64,000 bases of DNA from Aeromicrobium ginsengisoli (lineage in GTDB: Bacteria; Actinomycetota; Actinomycetes; Propionibacteriales; Nocardioidaceae), in NCBI RefSeq assembly GCF_004134905.2, contig NZ_SDPQ02000003.1:930001-994000 (forward strand), written 5' to 3'. A program made the translations under genes and the position numbers. The first letter of the stretch is position 1, and each line of letters begins with the position of its first letter. Below the pieces are notes generated by a model. The model was not told the origin of the DNA. It saw only the letters and a list, made by a program, of their open reading frames with translations, and ran no database searches. Positions 44,437 through 52,064 of the stretch are shown in pieces.

Positions 44437-44466
44437 CCTTTACGTTGTAAATGTACGTCGTAAAGG
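44437..44466. promoter_or_regulatory. TetR operator
   Basis: CCTTTACG and CGTAAAGG are perfect outer arms of a 30-base near-palindrome with additional internal GTAAA symmetry. It covers the MFS ribosome site on one side and the expected -35 of the tetR promoter on the other, so one repressor would control both genes. Confidence 0.8.
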
Positions 44467-44494
44467 AATCATGTATGCCGTATAGTTGTCAACT

Positions 44495-45160
44495 GTGAAG
44501 TCGAAGAACTCGCTCAACCCGACCTTGGTCGTCGACCGCGCTCTCGAGATCGTCGACGCCGAGGGCCTCGACGGGCTGACGGTGCGCAAGGTCGCCGACG
44601 CGTTCGGCGTGACGCCCATGGCGCTCTACTGGCACTTCGCCAACAAGGAGGCCCTGTTGGCCGCCGTCGGCGACGCGGTGGTGTCGTCGCTCCGGGTCCC
44701 TGACGAGGGCCTGCCGCTCGAGCACTACCTCCGTGAGGCGATGACCTCACTCGTCGACGTCATGCGCGCGCACCCCAGCGCCTGTCCGCTGGTGGCGCAG
44801 CAGATCATGCAGGCCGAGGTCGGCCGAGACCTGACCGAGCGGTTCCTCGACAAGCTGGCGATCGCCGGGTTCGACGTCGAGCGGTCGTCGGCAGTGGCGC
44901 ACTACGCGATGCAGATCGCGATGACACTCGTCAGCCGGGAGCCCGGCGCCGAGCTGGCCTTCAAGCCCGAGGACCGCGAGGCGGTGCTGGAGCGCAAACG
45001 GGCCAGCCTGGCGTCGCTTCCCGAGGACCGTTACCCGCGCCTCCGCGCGGCCGCGGACGCGATGATCGAGTGCCCCAACACGGACGAGTACTACGCCGAC
45101 GGCATCGCGATCTTCGTCGCCGGCGTCATGGCCGACGCGCGAGCCCTCGCCCAAGCCTGA
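44495..45160 (+). CDS. TetR family transcriptional regulator
   Basis: This 221-residue repressor has an N-terminal helix-turn-helix (TVRKVADAFGVTPMALYWHF) and a TetR_C-type ligand domain. It starts at GTG 44495, eight bases after TATAGT (44481-44486), with no ribosome site, which suggests a leaderless transcript. TTG 44486 lies inside the -10 box and is rejected. It probably represses the divergent MFS gene and itself. Confidence 0.87.
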   Translation: MKSKNSLNPTLVVDRALEIVDAEGLDGLTVRKVADAFGVTPMALYWHFANKEALLAAVGDAVVSSLRVPDEGLPLEHYLREAMTSLVDVMRAHPSACPLVAQQIMQAEVGRDLTERFLDKLAIAGFDVERSSAVAHYAMQIAMTLVSREPGAELAFKPEDREAVLERKRASLASLPEDRYPRLRAAADAMIECPNTDEYYADGIAIFVAGVMADARALAQA

Positions 45161-45242
45161 GCGGTGACCTGGCGTCCACTCTGCATACGGAAGTGGACGC
45201 CAACTCACCGTGCATGGGTCGCAGTGGACGCCAACTCACCGC
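45161..45242. repeat. Dispersed inverted-repeat element, copy C (three units)
   Basis: A unit GCGGTGACCTGGCGTCCACT (45161-45180) starts directly after the tetR stop. Two inverted units AGTGGACGCCAACTCACCG(T/C) follow at 45192 and 45223, each after 11 bases. The layout (one arm, then two opposite arms) matches copy A at 31956. It lies between two convergent genes. Confidence 0.85.
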
Positions 45243-45249
45243 CGCAGCG

Positions 45250-46407
45250 TCAGGGCAGGGGATCGACGACGGTGTGGTCGTCGAGCGTGGCCACGAGCCG
45301 GTTGAGGTGGTGGCGGCCATCGCCGAGGGCGTGGTCGATCGCGGTGAGCCGGCTCATGTAGTGCCCGACGCTGTACTCCGCGGTCATGCCGATGCCACCG
45401 TGCAGCTGGATCGCCTCCTGGCCGATGTGCCGGCCCGCCTTGCTGACCTGCAGCTTGGCGCGAGACGCCGCCTCGATGACTTCATCTGCGCTCGTTGAGC
45501 CTGACGAAGCGTCGAGCAGCACGAGCGTTGCCCACGTCACGGTGCTGCGCGCGAGCTCCAGCGAGACGTACATGTCGGCCGCCCGGAACGTCAGCGCCTG
45601 GAACGTCATGAGCGGTACGCCGAACTGCTTGCGCGTCTTGAGGTACTCCGTCGTCGTCCGCAGCGCGGTCTCCATCGCGCCGAGCGACTCGTGCCCGTAT
45701 GCGATCTGGGCCCGGGCGACGGTCGCAGCGATGACGTCGGACTGGTCGGCGCCCGGCTCACCCAACGGCGTCGCCGGGGTGTTGTCGAAGCCGACGTGGG
45801 CCGCGCGACCGCCGTCGAACGTCGCGTAGCCCGTGCGCGTGAGGCCGTCGGCGTCGGGCTTGACGAGGAAGAGCCCGGTGCCGCCGTCGACCGCCGCGCT
45901 GACGATCAACAGGTCGGCCCGCGCGCCGCCGAGCACCGGCTCCTTGACGCCGGTGAGCGTCCAGCCGCCATCGGCGGAGGAGGCCGTGACACCCGTGGCA
46001 GCGAGCTCGTAGCGGGACGCCGGCTCGGTGTGCGCGAACGCCGGCACGAGGCCGCCCTCGGCCAGCGCGCCCAGGATCTCAGCGCGCTGCTCGGGCGTAC
46101 CCGCTGCGGCCACCAGGCCACCGGCAAGCACGACAGCCTCGACGAACGGCTCGGGTGCGATGACTCGCCCGATCTCCTCGGCGACGATCGACACCTCGGC
46201 GGGACCGGCGCCCATGCCGCCGTCCTCCTCGGCGAACGGCAGACCCAACACGCCCATCTCGGCGAGCTGCTGCCAGGTCTTGTCGCCCCAGCCCGGGTCC
46301 TGCTTCGTCACCTCACGGCGGGTCTCGGACGTGTCGTACGCCTTGGACAGGAGGCCGCGTACGGCGTCGCGCAAGGCCTCTTGCTCGGAGTCCAGTTGGA
46401 AGTCCAT
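45250..46407 (-). CDS. Acyl-CoA dehydrogenase, subunit of a two-gene FadE pair
   Basis: This 385-residue ACAD-fold protein has the FAD-binding end QLHGGIGMTAEYSVGHYM near residue 338. Together with its neighbour it resembles the alpha2beta2 FadE pairs of steroid side-chain and ring degradation. The N-terminal half is degenerate compared with classical ACADs. Residues around 293-303 (LLDASSGSTSADEV) look inserted and are encoded by a GTTGAGCCTGACGAAGCGTC repeat-like sequence. Confidence 0.83.
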   Translation of the reverse strand: MDFQLDSEQEALRDAVRGLLSKAYDTSETRREVTKQDPGWGDKTWQQLAEMGVLGLPFAEEDGGMGAGPAEVSIVAEEIGRVIAPEPFVEAVVLAGGLVAAAGTPEQRAEILGALAEGGLVPAFAHTEPASRYELAATGVTASSADGGWTLTGVKEPVLGGARADLLIVSAAVDGGTGLFLVKPDADGLTRTGYATFDGGRAAHVGFDNTPATPLGEPGADQSDVIAATVARAQIAYGHESLGAMETALRTTTEYLKTRKQFGVPLMTFQALTFRAADMYVSLELARSTVTWATLVLLDASSGSTSADEVIEAASRAKLQVSKAGRHIGQEAIQLHGGIGMTAEYSVGHYMSRLTAIDHALGDGRHHLNRLVATLDDHTVVDPLP

Positions 46408-46408
46408 G

Positions 46409-47587
46409 TCAGCCCCTCAGTCCCAGGATCGTGCCGGCGATGATCTGTCGTTGCACCTCGTTGGAGCCGCCGTAGATCGACGCCTTGCGGAAGTTGAGGT
46501 AGTTGGGCGTCGCGACCCGTGCCAGGTCGGGTACGTCGGATCCGTCGCCCGCGCCGGAGGCCAGCGCCAGGGGACCGGCGAGGTCGACGAACAGCTCGGT
46601 GACGGCCTGCTGCAGCTCGGTGCCGCGCAGCTTGAGCACTGACGAGGCGGGGTGCGGCTTGCCGTCGGCGGAGTTGGCGACGACACGCAGGGCGGTCAGC
46701 TCGAGCGCCAGGATCTCGTTCTCGAGATCGGCGACCTGGGCGGCGACCAGCGGGTCGTCGAGCAGCGACGTGCCACCGGGGCCGGCGGTCTTGGCGAACT
46801 CCTTGGCCTGCGACAGCGTGCGCTTGGTCGAGCCGACCGGAGCGACGCCGACGCGTTCGTTGCCGAGCAGGAACTTGGCGTAGTCCCAGCCCTTGTTCTC
46901 CTCACCGACGAGGTTCTCGGCGGGCACGCGTACGTTCTCGAACCACACCTCATTGACCTCGTGTCCGCCGTCGATGAGCTCGATCGGGCGGACCGTGACG
47001 CCGGGGGAGGACATGTCGATCAGCAGGAACGAGATGCCGGCCTGCTTCTTGACCGAAGGATCCGTGCGGACCAGCGTGAAGATCCAGTCGCCGTACTGGC
47101 CGAGCGTGGTCCACGTCTTTTGGCCGTTGACGAGGTAGTCGTCGCCATCGCGCACCGCGGTCGTGCGCAGCGACGCGAGGTCGGAGCCGGCGTCGGGCTC
47201 GGAGAACCCCTGCGACCACCAGATGTCGAGGTTGGCGGTCTTGGGCAGGAAGCGTTCCTTGATCTCCTGCGAGCCGAACGCGGCGATGACCGGGCCGACC
47301 ATCGAGGCGTTGAACGGCAGCGGCGGCGGTACGTTCGCGAGCTGCATCTCCTCGTGCCAGATGTGACGCTGCAGCGGGGTCCAGTCCTTGCCGCCCCACT
47401 CGACCGGCCAGTTGGGCACGGCGATCCCGGCGGCGTTCATGGCCTGCACCGACGCGACGATCTGCTCCTTGCTGAGCTCGCGGCGGGCGGCGACGGTGTC
47501 GCGGACGTCCTGCGGGATCTGCGTCGTGAAGAAGGTGTGCATCTCCTCGCGGAAGGCTGCGTCCTCGTCTGACAGCTGAAGCTTCAT
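46409..47587 (-). CDS. Acyl-CoA dehydrogenase, partner subunit
   Basis: This 392-residue ACAD has WSQGFSEPDAGSDLASLRT (FAD/substrate region) and, at the end, NFRKASIYGGSNEVQRQII. It is of the FadE26/FadE28/FadE30 style found in cholesterol catabolism. The ATG follows GAGGAGTCACAC. It is separated from the second subunit by one base, so they should be made together and assemble. The CoA substrate is inferred only. Confidence 0.87.
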   Translation of the reverse strand: MKLQLSDEDAAFREEMHTFFTTQIPQDVRDTVAARRELSKEQIVASVQAMNAAGIAVPNWPVEWGGKDWTPLQRHIWHEEMQLANVPPPLPFNASMVGPVIAAFGSQEIKERFLPKTANLDIWWSQGFSEPDAGSDLASLRTTAVRDGDDYLVNGQKTWTTLGQYGDWIFTLVRTDPSVKKQAGISFLLIDMSSPGVTVRPIELIDGGHEVNEVWFENVRVPAENLVGEENKGWDYAKFLLGNERVGVAPVGSTKRTLSQAKEFAKTAGPGGTSLLDDPLVAAQVADLENEILALELTALRVVANSADGKPHPASSVLKLRGTELQQAVTELFVDLAGPLALASGAGDGSDVPDLARVATPNYLNFRKASIYGGSNEVQRQIIAGTILGLRG

Positions 47588-47651
47588 GTGTGACTCCTCG
47601 GCGATCGCGCCACGCGGCGCACCGCGAGTCTAGTGCGGCCGAGAACTTTAT

Positions 47652-48986
47652 TCACATCGAGTGCATGTTTCCTCGTTTGCTCGCCTTGCGGACCGCGCGA
47701 GCCCGCAGCGGACCGACGAGACGGGGGCCGGCGAGGCGCTGCTCGAGGCGGTGGGCCTCACGACGCAGCGGCTGTGCGACGTACTCACCGAGGATGACTC
47801 CGGCGGCCAGTGAGATCGCGATCGCCGCAGCCGTGATCATCTGCAGGATGCCGGTGTAGTCGTCGGCGCCGAGGAGTGATAGACCGCGATAGATCGAGAG
47901 GCCGGGCAGCAGCGGCACGATGCCGGACACGACGATCACGAGTGGCGGCACCTGAGCCCGGCTGGCGACGGTGTAGCTGACCAGGCCGATGAAGATCGCC
48001 GCGATCGCAGCCGGCCAGGCGCGGCCGAGGTCGTTCTCGGACAGCACGAGGTAGATCCCCGACGCGACGCCGGCGATCGCGGCGATCGGCAGCAGCACCC
48101 GGCTCGGGGCGTACGCGGCGAAGGCGAACGCGGCGGCGCTGAGGGCGCCACCGGCGACCACCAGCGGGAGGTGCGAGAGCCCGGCCGCACCGGGGTCGAG
48201 GTTGATGTCGACGCCGACGAGCCTGCCGACCGTGAGGCCGCCGCTGACCCCGACGATCACGCCGACCGTCGAGATCATGACCTCGAGGATGCGGGCGACG
48301 GCGGTGACGTAGAAGTCGGTCAGCGCGTCCTGGATCGCGCCGATGAACCCGAGCCCGGCGAGCAGCATGACGATGCTGGCGGTGATGACGAGCGACGGAT
48401 CGGTGGAGATGTGGGCCGCCGAGGCGCCGACCGCCAGCAGCGAGGCGAACAGCCCGCCGGCGACCTGGGCGTAGAAGAACGGCAGCCGCAGCCGCGACAA
48501 CCAGCGCTGCAGGATCTCGAGGCAGATCGCGGCGACAGCGGCGATCAGGGTGACGATCCAGTCGCCACCGATCAGCATCGCGACCCCGGCGCCGATCGCA
48601 CCCCAGCTGAGCGTGACGGCCCAGCGTGGGGTGCGGTGACCCGTCGAGGCGATCTGCGCCAGCCGGATGCGAGCCTCGTCGAGGTCGATCTCGTCCGACA
48701 GCAGGTCGCGTACGAGATGGTCGACCCGCGTCAGGTCGTCGAAGTCGGTCTCGCGCTGCTTGACGTGGCGCGTCGCCGCGACGGCCGGCTCGTCCGGACC
48801 CGACTGATAGCTGATGTGCACCGTCGTGAACGTGACGTCGACGAGCGCCTGCCGCAGGCCCAGCTGGTGCGCGATCGAGGACATCGTGGCGGTGACGTCG
48901 GCCGCGCCGGCGCCGTTGGCCAGGAGCATGTCGCCGACGCGCAGGGCGATGTCGAGCGTGCGCTGGATCTCACGTGTCTCGGTCAC
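47652..48986 (-). CDS. thrE: Threonine/serine exporter family protein (ThrE)
   Basis: This 444-residue protein has a soluble N-terminal domain (NGAGAADVTATMSSIAHQLG) followed by about ten helices, formed of the ThrE and ThrE_2 modules fused as in corynebacteria. ThrE exports threonine and serine using the proton gradient. It starts on GTG; CAGTAT lies six bases upstream, a weak leaderless signal. The C-terminus is basic (RKASKRGNMHSM). Confidence 0.87.
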   Translation of the reverse strand: MTETREIQRTLDIALRVGDMLLANGAGAADVTATMSSIAHQLGLRQALVDVTFTTVHISYQSGPDEPAVAATRHVKQRETDFDDLTRVDHLVRDLLSDEIDLDEARIRLAQIASTGHRTPRWAVTLSWGAIGAGVAMLIGGDWIVTLIAAVAAICLEILQRWLSRLRLPFFYAQVAGGLFASLLAVGASAAHISTDPSLVITASIVMLLAGLGFIGAIQDALTDFYVTAVARILEVMISTVGVIVGVSGGLTVGRLVGVDINLDPGAAGLSHLPLVVAGGALSAAAFAFAAYAPSRVLLPIAAIAGVASGIYLVLSENDLGRAWPAAIAAIFIGLVSYTVASRAQVPPLVIVVSGIVPLLPGLSIYRGLSLLGADDYTGILQMITAAAIAISLAAGVILGEYVAQPLRREAHRLEQRLAGPRLVGPLRARAVRKASKRGNMHSM

Positions 48987-49035
48987 CGTCCCATACTGTT
49001 GGACCCGACGTCCGTGTCCAAACGAGGAGCGATGA

Positions 49036-50019
49036 ATGACCGAGTGGATCCCCGACGAGCTGGGCGAGGGCTACCAGCAGCACACGATCCCGCTTGGCGC
49101 CGATCCCGACGGTGAGGGGCAGGTCGAGGCGACGTTGGTCCGCCGCGTGCCCGCCGAGGCGTACGAGTCGGCGGTGCTCTACGTCCATGGGTTCAGCGAC
49201 TACTTCTTCCAGCGCGAGCTCGCCGAGTTCTTCGCCGAGCGGGGATTCGCGTTCTACGCCCTCGACCTGCGCAAGTGCGGCCGCTCCCGACGCGAGGGCC
49301 AGACGGGTCACTACGTCTCCGACCTCGCGCTCTACGACGCGGAGCTCGATCAGGCGCTCGCGATCATCCGCGAGGAGACCGGCGGCAAGCCGGTCGTGCT
49401 GTCGGCTCACTCCACGGGCGGCCTGGTCCTGGCGCTGTGGCTCGACCGGCTCAACAAGCAGCCTGGTGGCAGCACGGGCGCCGGCATCGCCGGACTCGTG
49501 CTCAACAGCCCGTGGTTCGACCTGCAGGGTGCGGCGTGGATGCGCACGGTCGGCACCAAGGCGATCGCGGCGGTGGCCCGGGTCAAGCCCAAGTCGATGA
49601 TCAAGCTGCCGCACACCGACGCGTACGGCAGCAGCCTGCACGTCAGCGCCCACGGGGAGTGGGACTTCAACACGGCGTTCAAGCCGCTCGAGGGATTCCC
49701 CGTCTCGTACGGCTGGCTGACCGCGATCCGTCGTGCGCACGCCAAGCTCCACAAGGGGCTCGACGTCGGCGTGCCGTCGCTGGTGCTGCGCTCGACCCGC
49801 ACGCGGTTTGCTCGGACCTACAACGAGGACGTGGCGACGGCCGATGCGGTCCTCGACGTCAAGCAGATCGCCAGATGGTCGGGTTGCCTCGGCGACCAGG
49901 TCACGGTCGTGCCGATCGAGGGTGCCAAGCACGACGTGTTCATCTCGCGGGAGGAGCCGCGCAAGGCGGCATACGCCGCAGTGGACGACTGGCTGCGGAT
50001 CAAGCAGCTCGTCAGCTAG
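49036..50019 (+). CDS. Alpha/beta hydrolase (lysophospholipase-like)
   Basis: This 327-residue hydrolase has LYVHGFSDYFFQRELAEFF near residue 48, the nucleophile elbow LSAHSTGGLVLALW near residue 120 (AHSTG) and a final His in GAKHDVFIS. It resembles the serine aminopeptidase/monoacylglycerol lipase-like S33 group. The ATG follows CGAGGAGCG. It lies divergent from thrE and upstream of dnaX. Confidence 0.83.
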   Translation: MTEWIPDELGEGYQQHTIPLGADPDGEGQVEATLVRRVPAEAYESAVLYVHGFSDYFFQRELAEFFAERGFAFYALDLRKCGRSRREGQTGHYVSDLALYDAELDQALAIIREETGGKPVVLSAHSTGGLVLALWLDRLNKQPGGSTGAGIAGLVLNSPWFDLQGAAWMRTVGTKAIAAVARVKPKSMIKLPHTDAYGSSLHVSAHGEWDFNTAFKPLEGFPVSYGWLTAIRRAHAKLHKGLDVGVPSLVLRSTRTRFARTYNEDVATADAVLDVKQIARWSGCLGDQVTVVPIEGAKHDVFISREEPRKAAYAAVDDWLRIKQLVS

Positions 50020-50096
50020 TCGCCGGCTGACCCGATCTGGTCGGGCTCGGGTCGACGGCCTCGTCAGCGTCGGACCGGGTCTATAGAGTTCACTCC

Positions 50097-52064
50097 GTGG
50101 ATGCCCCCCTTGCCCTCTATCGCCGCTACCGGCCGGAGACGTTCGCCGAGGTGATCGGGCAGGATCACGTGACCGAGCCGCTGCGCCACGCGCTGGCCGC
50201 CAACCGGGTCAATCACGCCTACCTGTTCTCCGGTCCGCGAGGCTGCGGCAAGACGACCAGCGCCCGCATCCTGGCGCGTGCCCTCAACTGCGAGAAGGCG
50301 CCGATCGCCGATCCGTGCGGCGAGTGCCAGAGCTGCCGTGACCTGGCGCGCGGCGGGCCCGGCAGCATCGATGTCATCGAGATCGACGCGGCCAGCCACG
50401 GCGGCGTCGACGATGCGCGTGACCTGCGCGAGCGGGCGTTCTTCGCTCCGGTCAACAGCCGCTACAAGGTCTACATCATCGACGAGGCGCACATGGTCTC
50501 GCCGCAGGGCTTCAACGCGCTGCTCAAGCTCGTCGAGGAGCCGCCGCCGCACCTGCGGTTCATCTTCGCCACGACCGAGCCCGACAAGGTCATCGGCACG
50601 ATCCGCTCGCGCACGCACCACTACCCGTTCCGACTGGTGCCGCCCAAGACCCTGGGCGACTACCTCCTGCAGCTGTGCGAGTCCGAGCACGTCGCGCTCC
50701 AGCCCAACGCGTTGCCGCTGGTCGTACGCGCCGGCCAGGGTTCGGTGCGAGACACCCTCAGCGTGCTCGACCAGCTGCTCGGCGGCGCCGGTCCGGAGGG
50801 CGTGACCTACGACCTCGCGGTGCAGCTGCTCGGCTACACCCCTGACTCGTTGCTCGACGAGGTCGTCGACGCGTTCGCCGCGAGCGACGGCTCCACGGTG
50901 TTCGGCGTCGTCGACAAGGTCATCGAGTCGGGCCAGGACCCGCGCCGGTTCGCCGAGGACCTGCTCCAGCGGCTGCGCGATCTGGTGATCGTCGCTGCGG
51001 TTCCCGATGCGCTGTCCAAGGGTCTGCTCGACGTCCCGGGCGACCGTGCGGAGCGCCTGCTGAGCCAGGCCAGCAACTTCGGCCCCTCCGAGCTCACCCG
51101 TGCCGCCGACATCGTCAACGCCGCGCTGATCGAGTTCCGCGGTGCCACGGCGCCACGTCTGCTGCTCGAGCTGATGTGCGCCCGGATCCTCGTGCCCGGG
51201 TCCGACAACTCGGCCCAGGGGTTCCAGGCCCGGCTCGACCGGCTCGAGCGCCGGCTCTCGATCGACGGCGGTGCCCCCGCGCCGGCTGCTCCGGTGGCTG
51301 CAGCGCCCCCGGTCGCAACCCGTCCACGGGTCGTTGAACCCGTCGAAACGACGCCCGCCCCCGTCGCCGAGCCCGTCGCCGAGGAGCCGGCCCCCGTGGC
51401 CGAACCCGAGGCGGTCGTACCCGCAACCATCACCCCGCCCGTCATCGAGGAACCCGCTGAGCCTGACGTTCCTGCTGCGACTCGCCGCGAGCAACCAGCA
51501 GAAACGTCAGGCCCAGCGGTTGCGCAGTCCGCACCCCAGCCGGCCACCGGCAACCTCACGATCGCCGACGTACGCCGGTTGTGGCCCGAGATCCTCGACA
51601 AGATCCGCGACCTGCGGCGCTTCGCCTGGGTCATGCTCAGCCAGAACGCCCAGGTCACCGGTCTCGACGGCACCACGTTGACGATCGCGCTCGTCAACGC
51701 CGGCGCCCGCGACTCGTTCATCAACAGCCGGTCCGAGGAGTACGTCCAGCAGGCGCTGCACGCCGTGCTCGGGGTCAGCTGGAAGATCGAGGCGATCGTC
51801 GACCCGACCGCCCGTCCCGGCGCGGGCAGCTCCGACGAGCCGGAGTCCCCGGACCCAGCGCCCGCAGCCCCCCGCAAGGGGGTCTCGGCGCCCGAGTCCG
51901 TACGCGAGGCGCTCCGAGACCCGGTCACCCCAGAGGCCCGCGAGGACCCCGATGCCTCGGCCACCCGCGACGACCCGGTCGTGGACCACGAGGAGATCGA
52001 CCCCGAGGACCTCCTGAGCCGGGAGCTGGGGGCGCACGTCATTGACGAGTCCCGCCACGACTGA
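50097..52064 (+). CDS. dnaX: DNA polymerase III subunits gamma and tau
   Basis: This 655-residue clamp-loader ATPase has Walker A GPRGCGKTTS near residue 46, the zinc motif CGECQSC with an upstream Cys near residues 64-79 and Walker B VYIIDEAHMV near residue 124. The gamma-like part ends near residue 380. A disordered Pro/Ala/Glu linker of about 100 residues then leads to the C-terminal domain (ADVRRLWPEILDKIRDLRRF). The linker holds two repeat-derived stretches, VVEPVETT and the hairpin at 51455. TAGAGT (50084-50089) lies seven bases before the GTG, so it is probably leaderless. Confidence 0.92.
   Translation: MDAPLALYRRYRPETFAEVIGQDHVTEPLRHALAANRVNHAYLFSGPRGCGKTTSARILARALNCEKAPIADPCGECQSCRDLARGGPGSIDVIEIDAASHGGVDDARDLRERAFFAPVNSRYKVYIIDEAHMVSPQGFNALLKLVEEPPPHLRFIFATTEPDKVIGTIRSRTHHYPFRLVPPKTLGDYLLQLCESEHVALQPNALPLVVRAGQGSVRDTLSVLDQLLGGAGPEGVTYDLAVQLLGYTPDSLLDEVVDAFAASDGSTVFGVVDKVIESGQDPRRFAEDLLQRLRDLVIVAAVPDALSKGLLDVPGDRAERLLSQASNFGPSELTRAADIVNAALIEFRGATAPRLLLELMCARILVPGSDNSAQGFQARLDRLERRLSIDGGAPAPAAPVAAAPPVATRPRVVEPVETTPAPVAEPVAEEPAPVAEPEAVVPATITPPVIEEPAEPDVPAATRREQPAETSGPAVAQSAPQPATGNLTIADVRRLWPEILDKIRDLRRFAWVMLSQNAQVTGLDGTTLTIALVNAGARDSFINSRSEEYVQQALHAVLGVSWKIEAIVDPTARPGAGSSDEPESPDPAPAAPRKGVSAPESVREALRDPVTPEAREDPDASATRDDPVVDHEEIDPEDLLSRELGAHVIDESRHD
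51330..51352. repeat. Short inverted repeat inside dnaX (VVEPVETT type)
   Basis: GTCGTT and AACGAC flank 11 bases. It is translated as VVEPVETT, a peptide I recall recurring in actinobacterial proteins where a TTTCGACxGGxTCAAC repeat has entered coding sequence. It is in frame within the dnaX linker. Confidence 0.6.
51455..51518. repeat. Long hairpin inside dnaX linker
   Basis: The 23-base arms (51455-51477 and 51496-51518) pair at 21 positions, with CCTGACGTT and AACGTCAGG as the core, and close on an 18-base loop that itself contains CTCG-CCG-CGAG. It is read in frame through the dnaX linker. Confidence 0.75.

Noticed and set aside
50097..52064. Programmed frameshift giving gamma and tau in dnaX
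   Set aside because: No A-rich slippery heptamer was seen near the end of the ATPase part. The hairpin at 51455 is further downstream and lacks a slip site.
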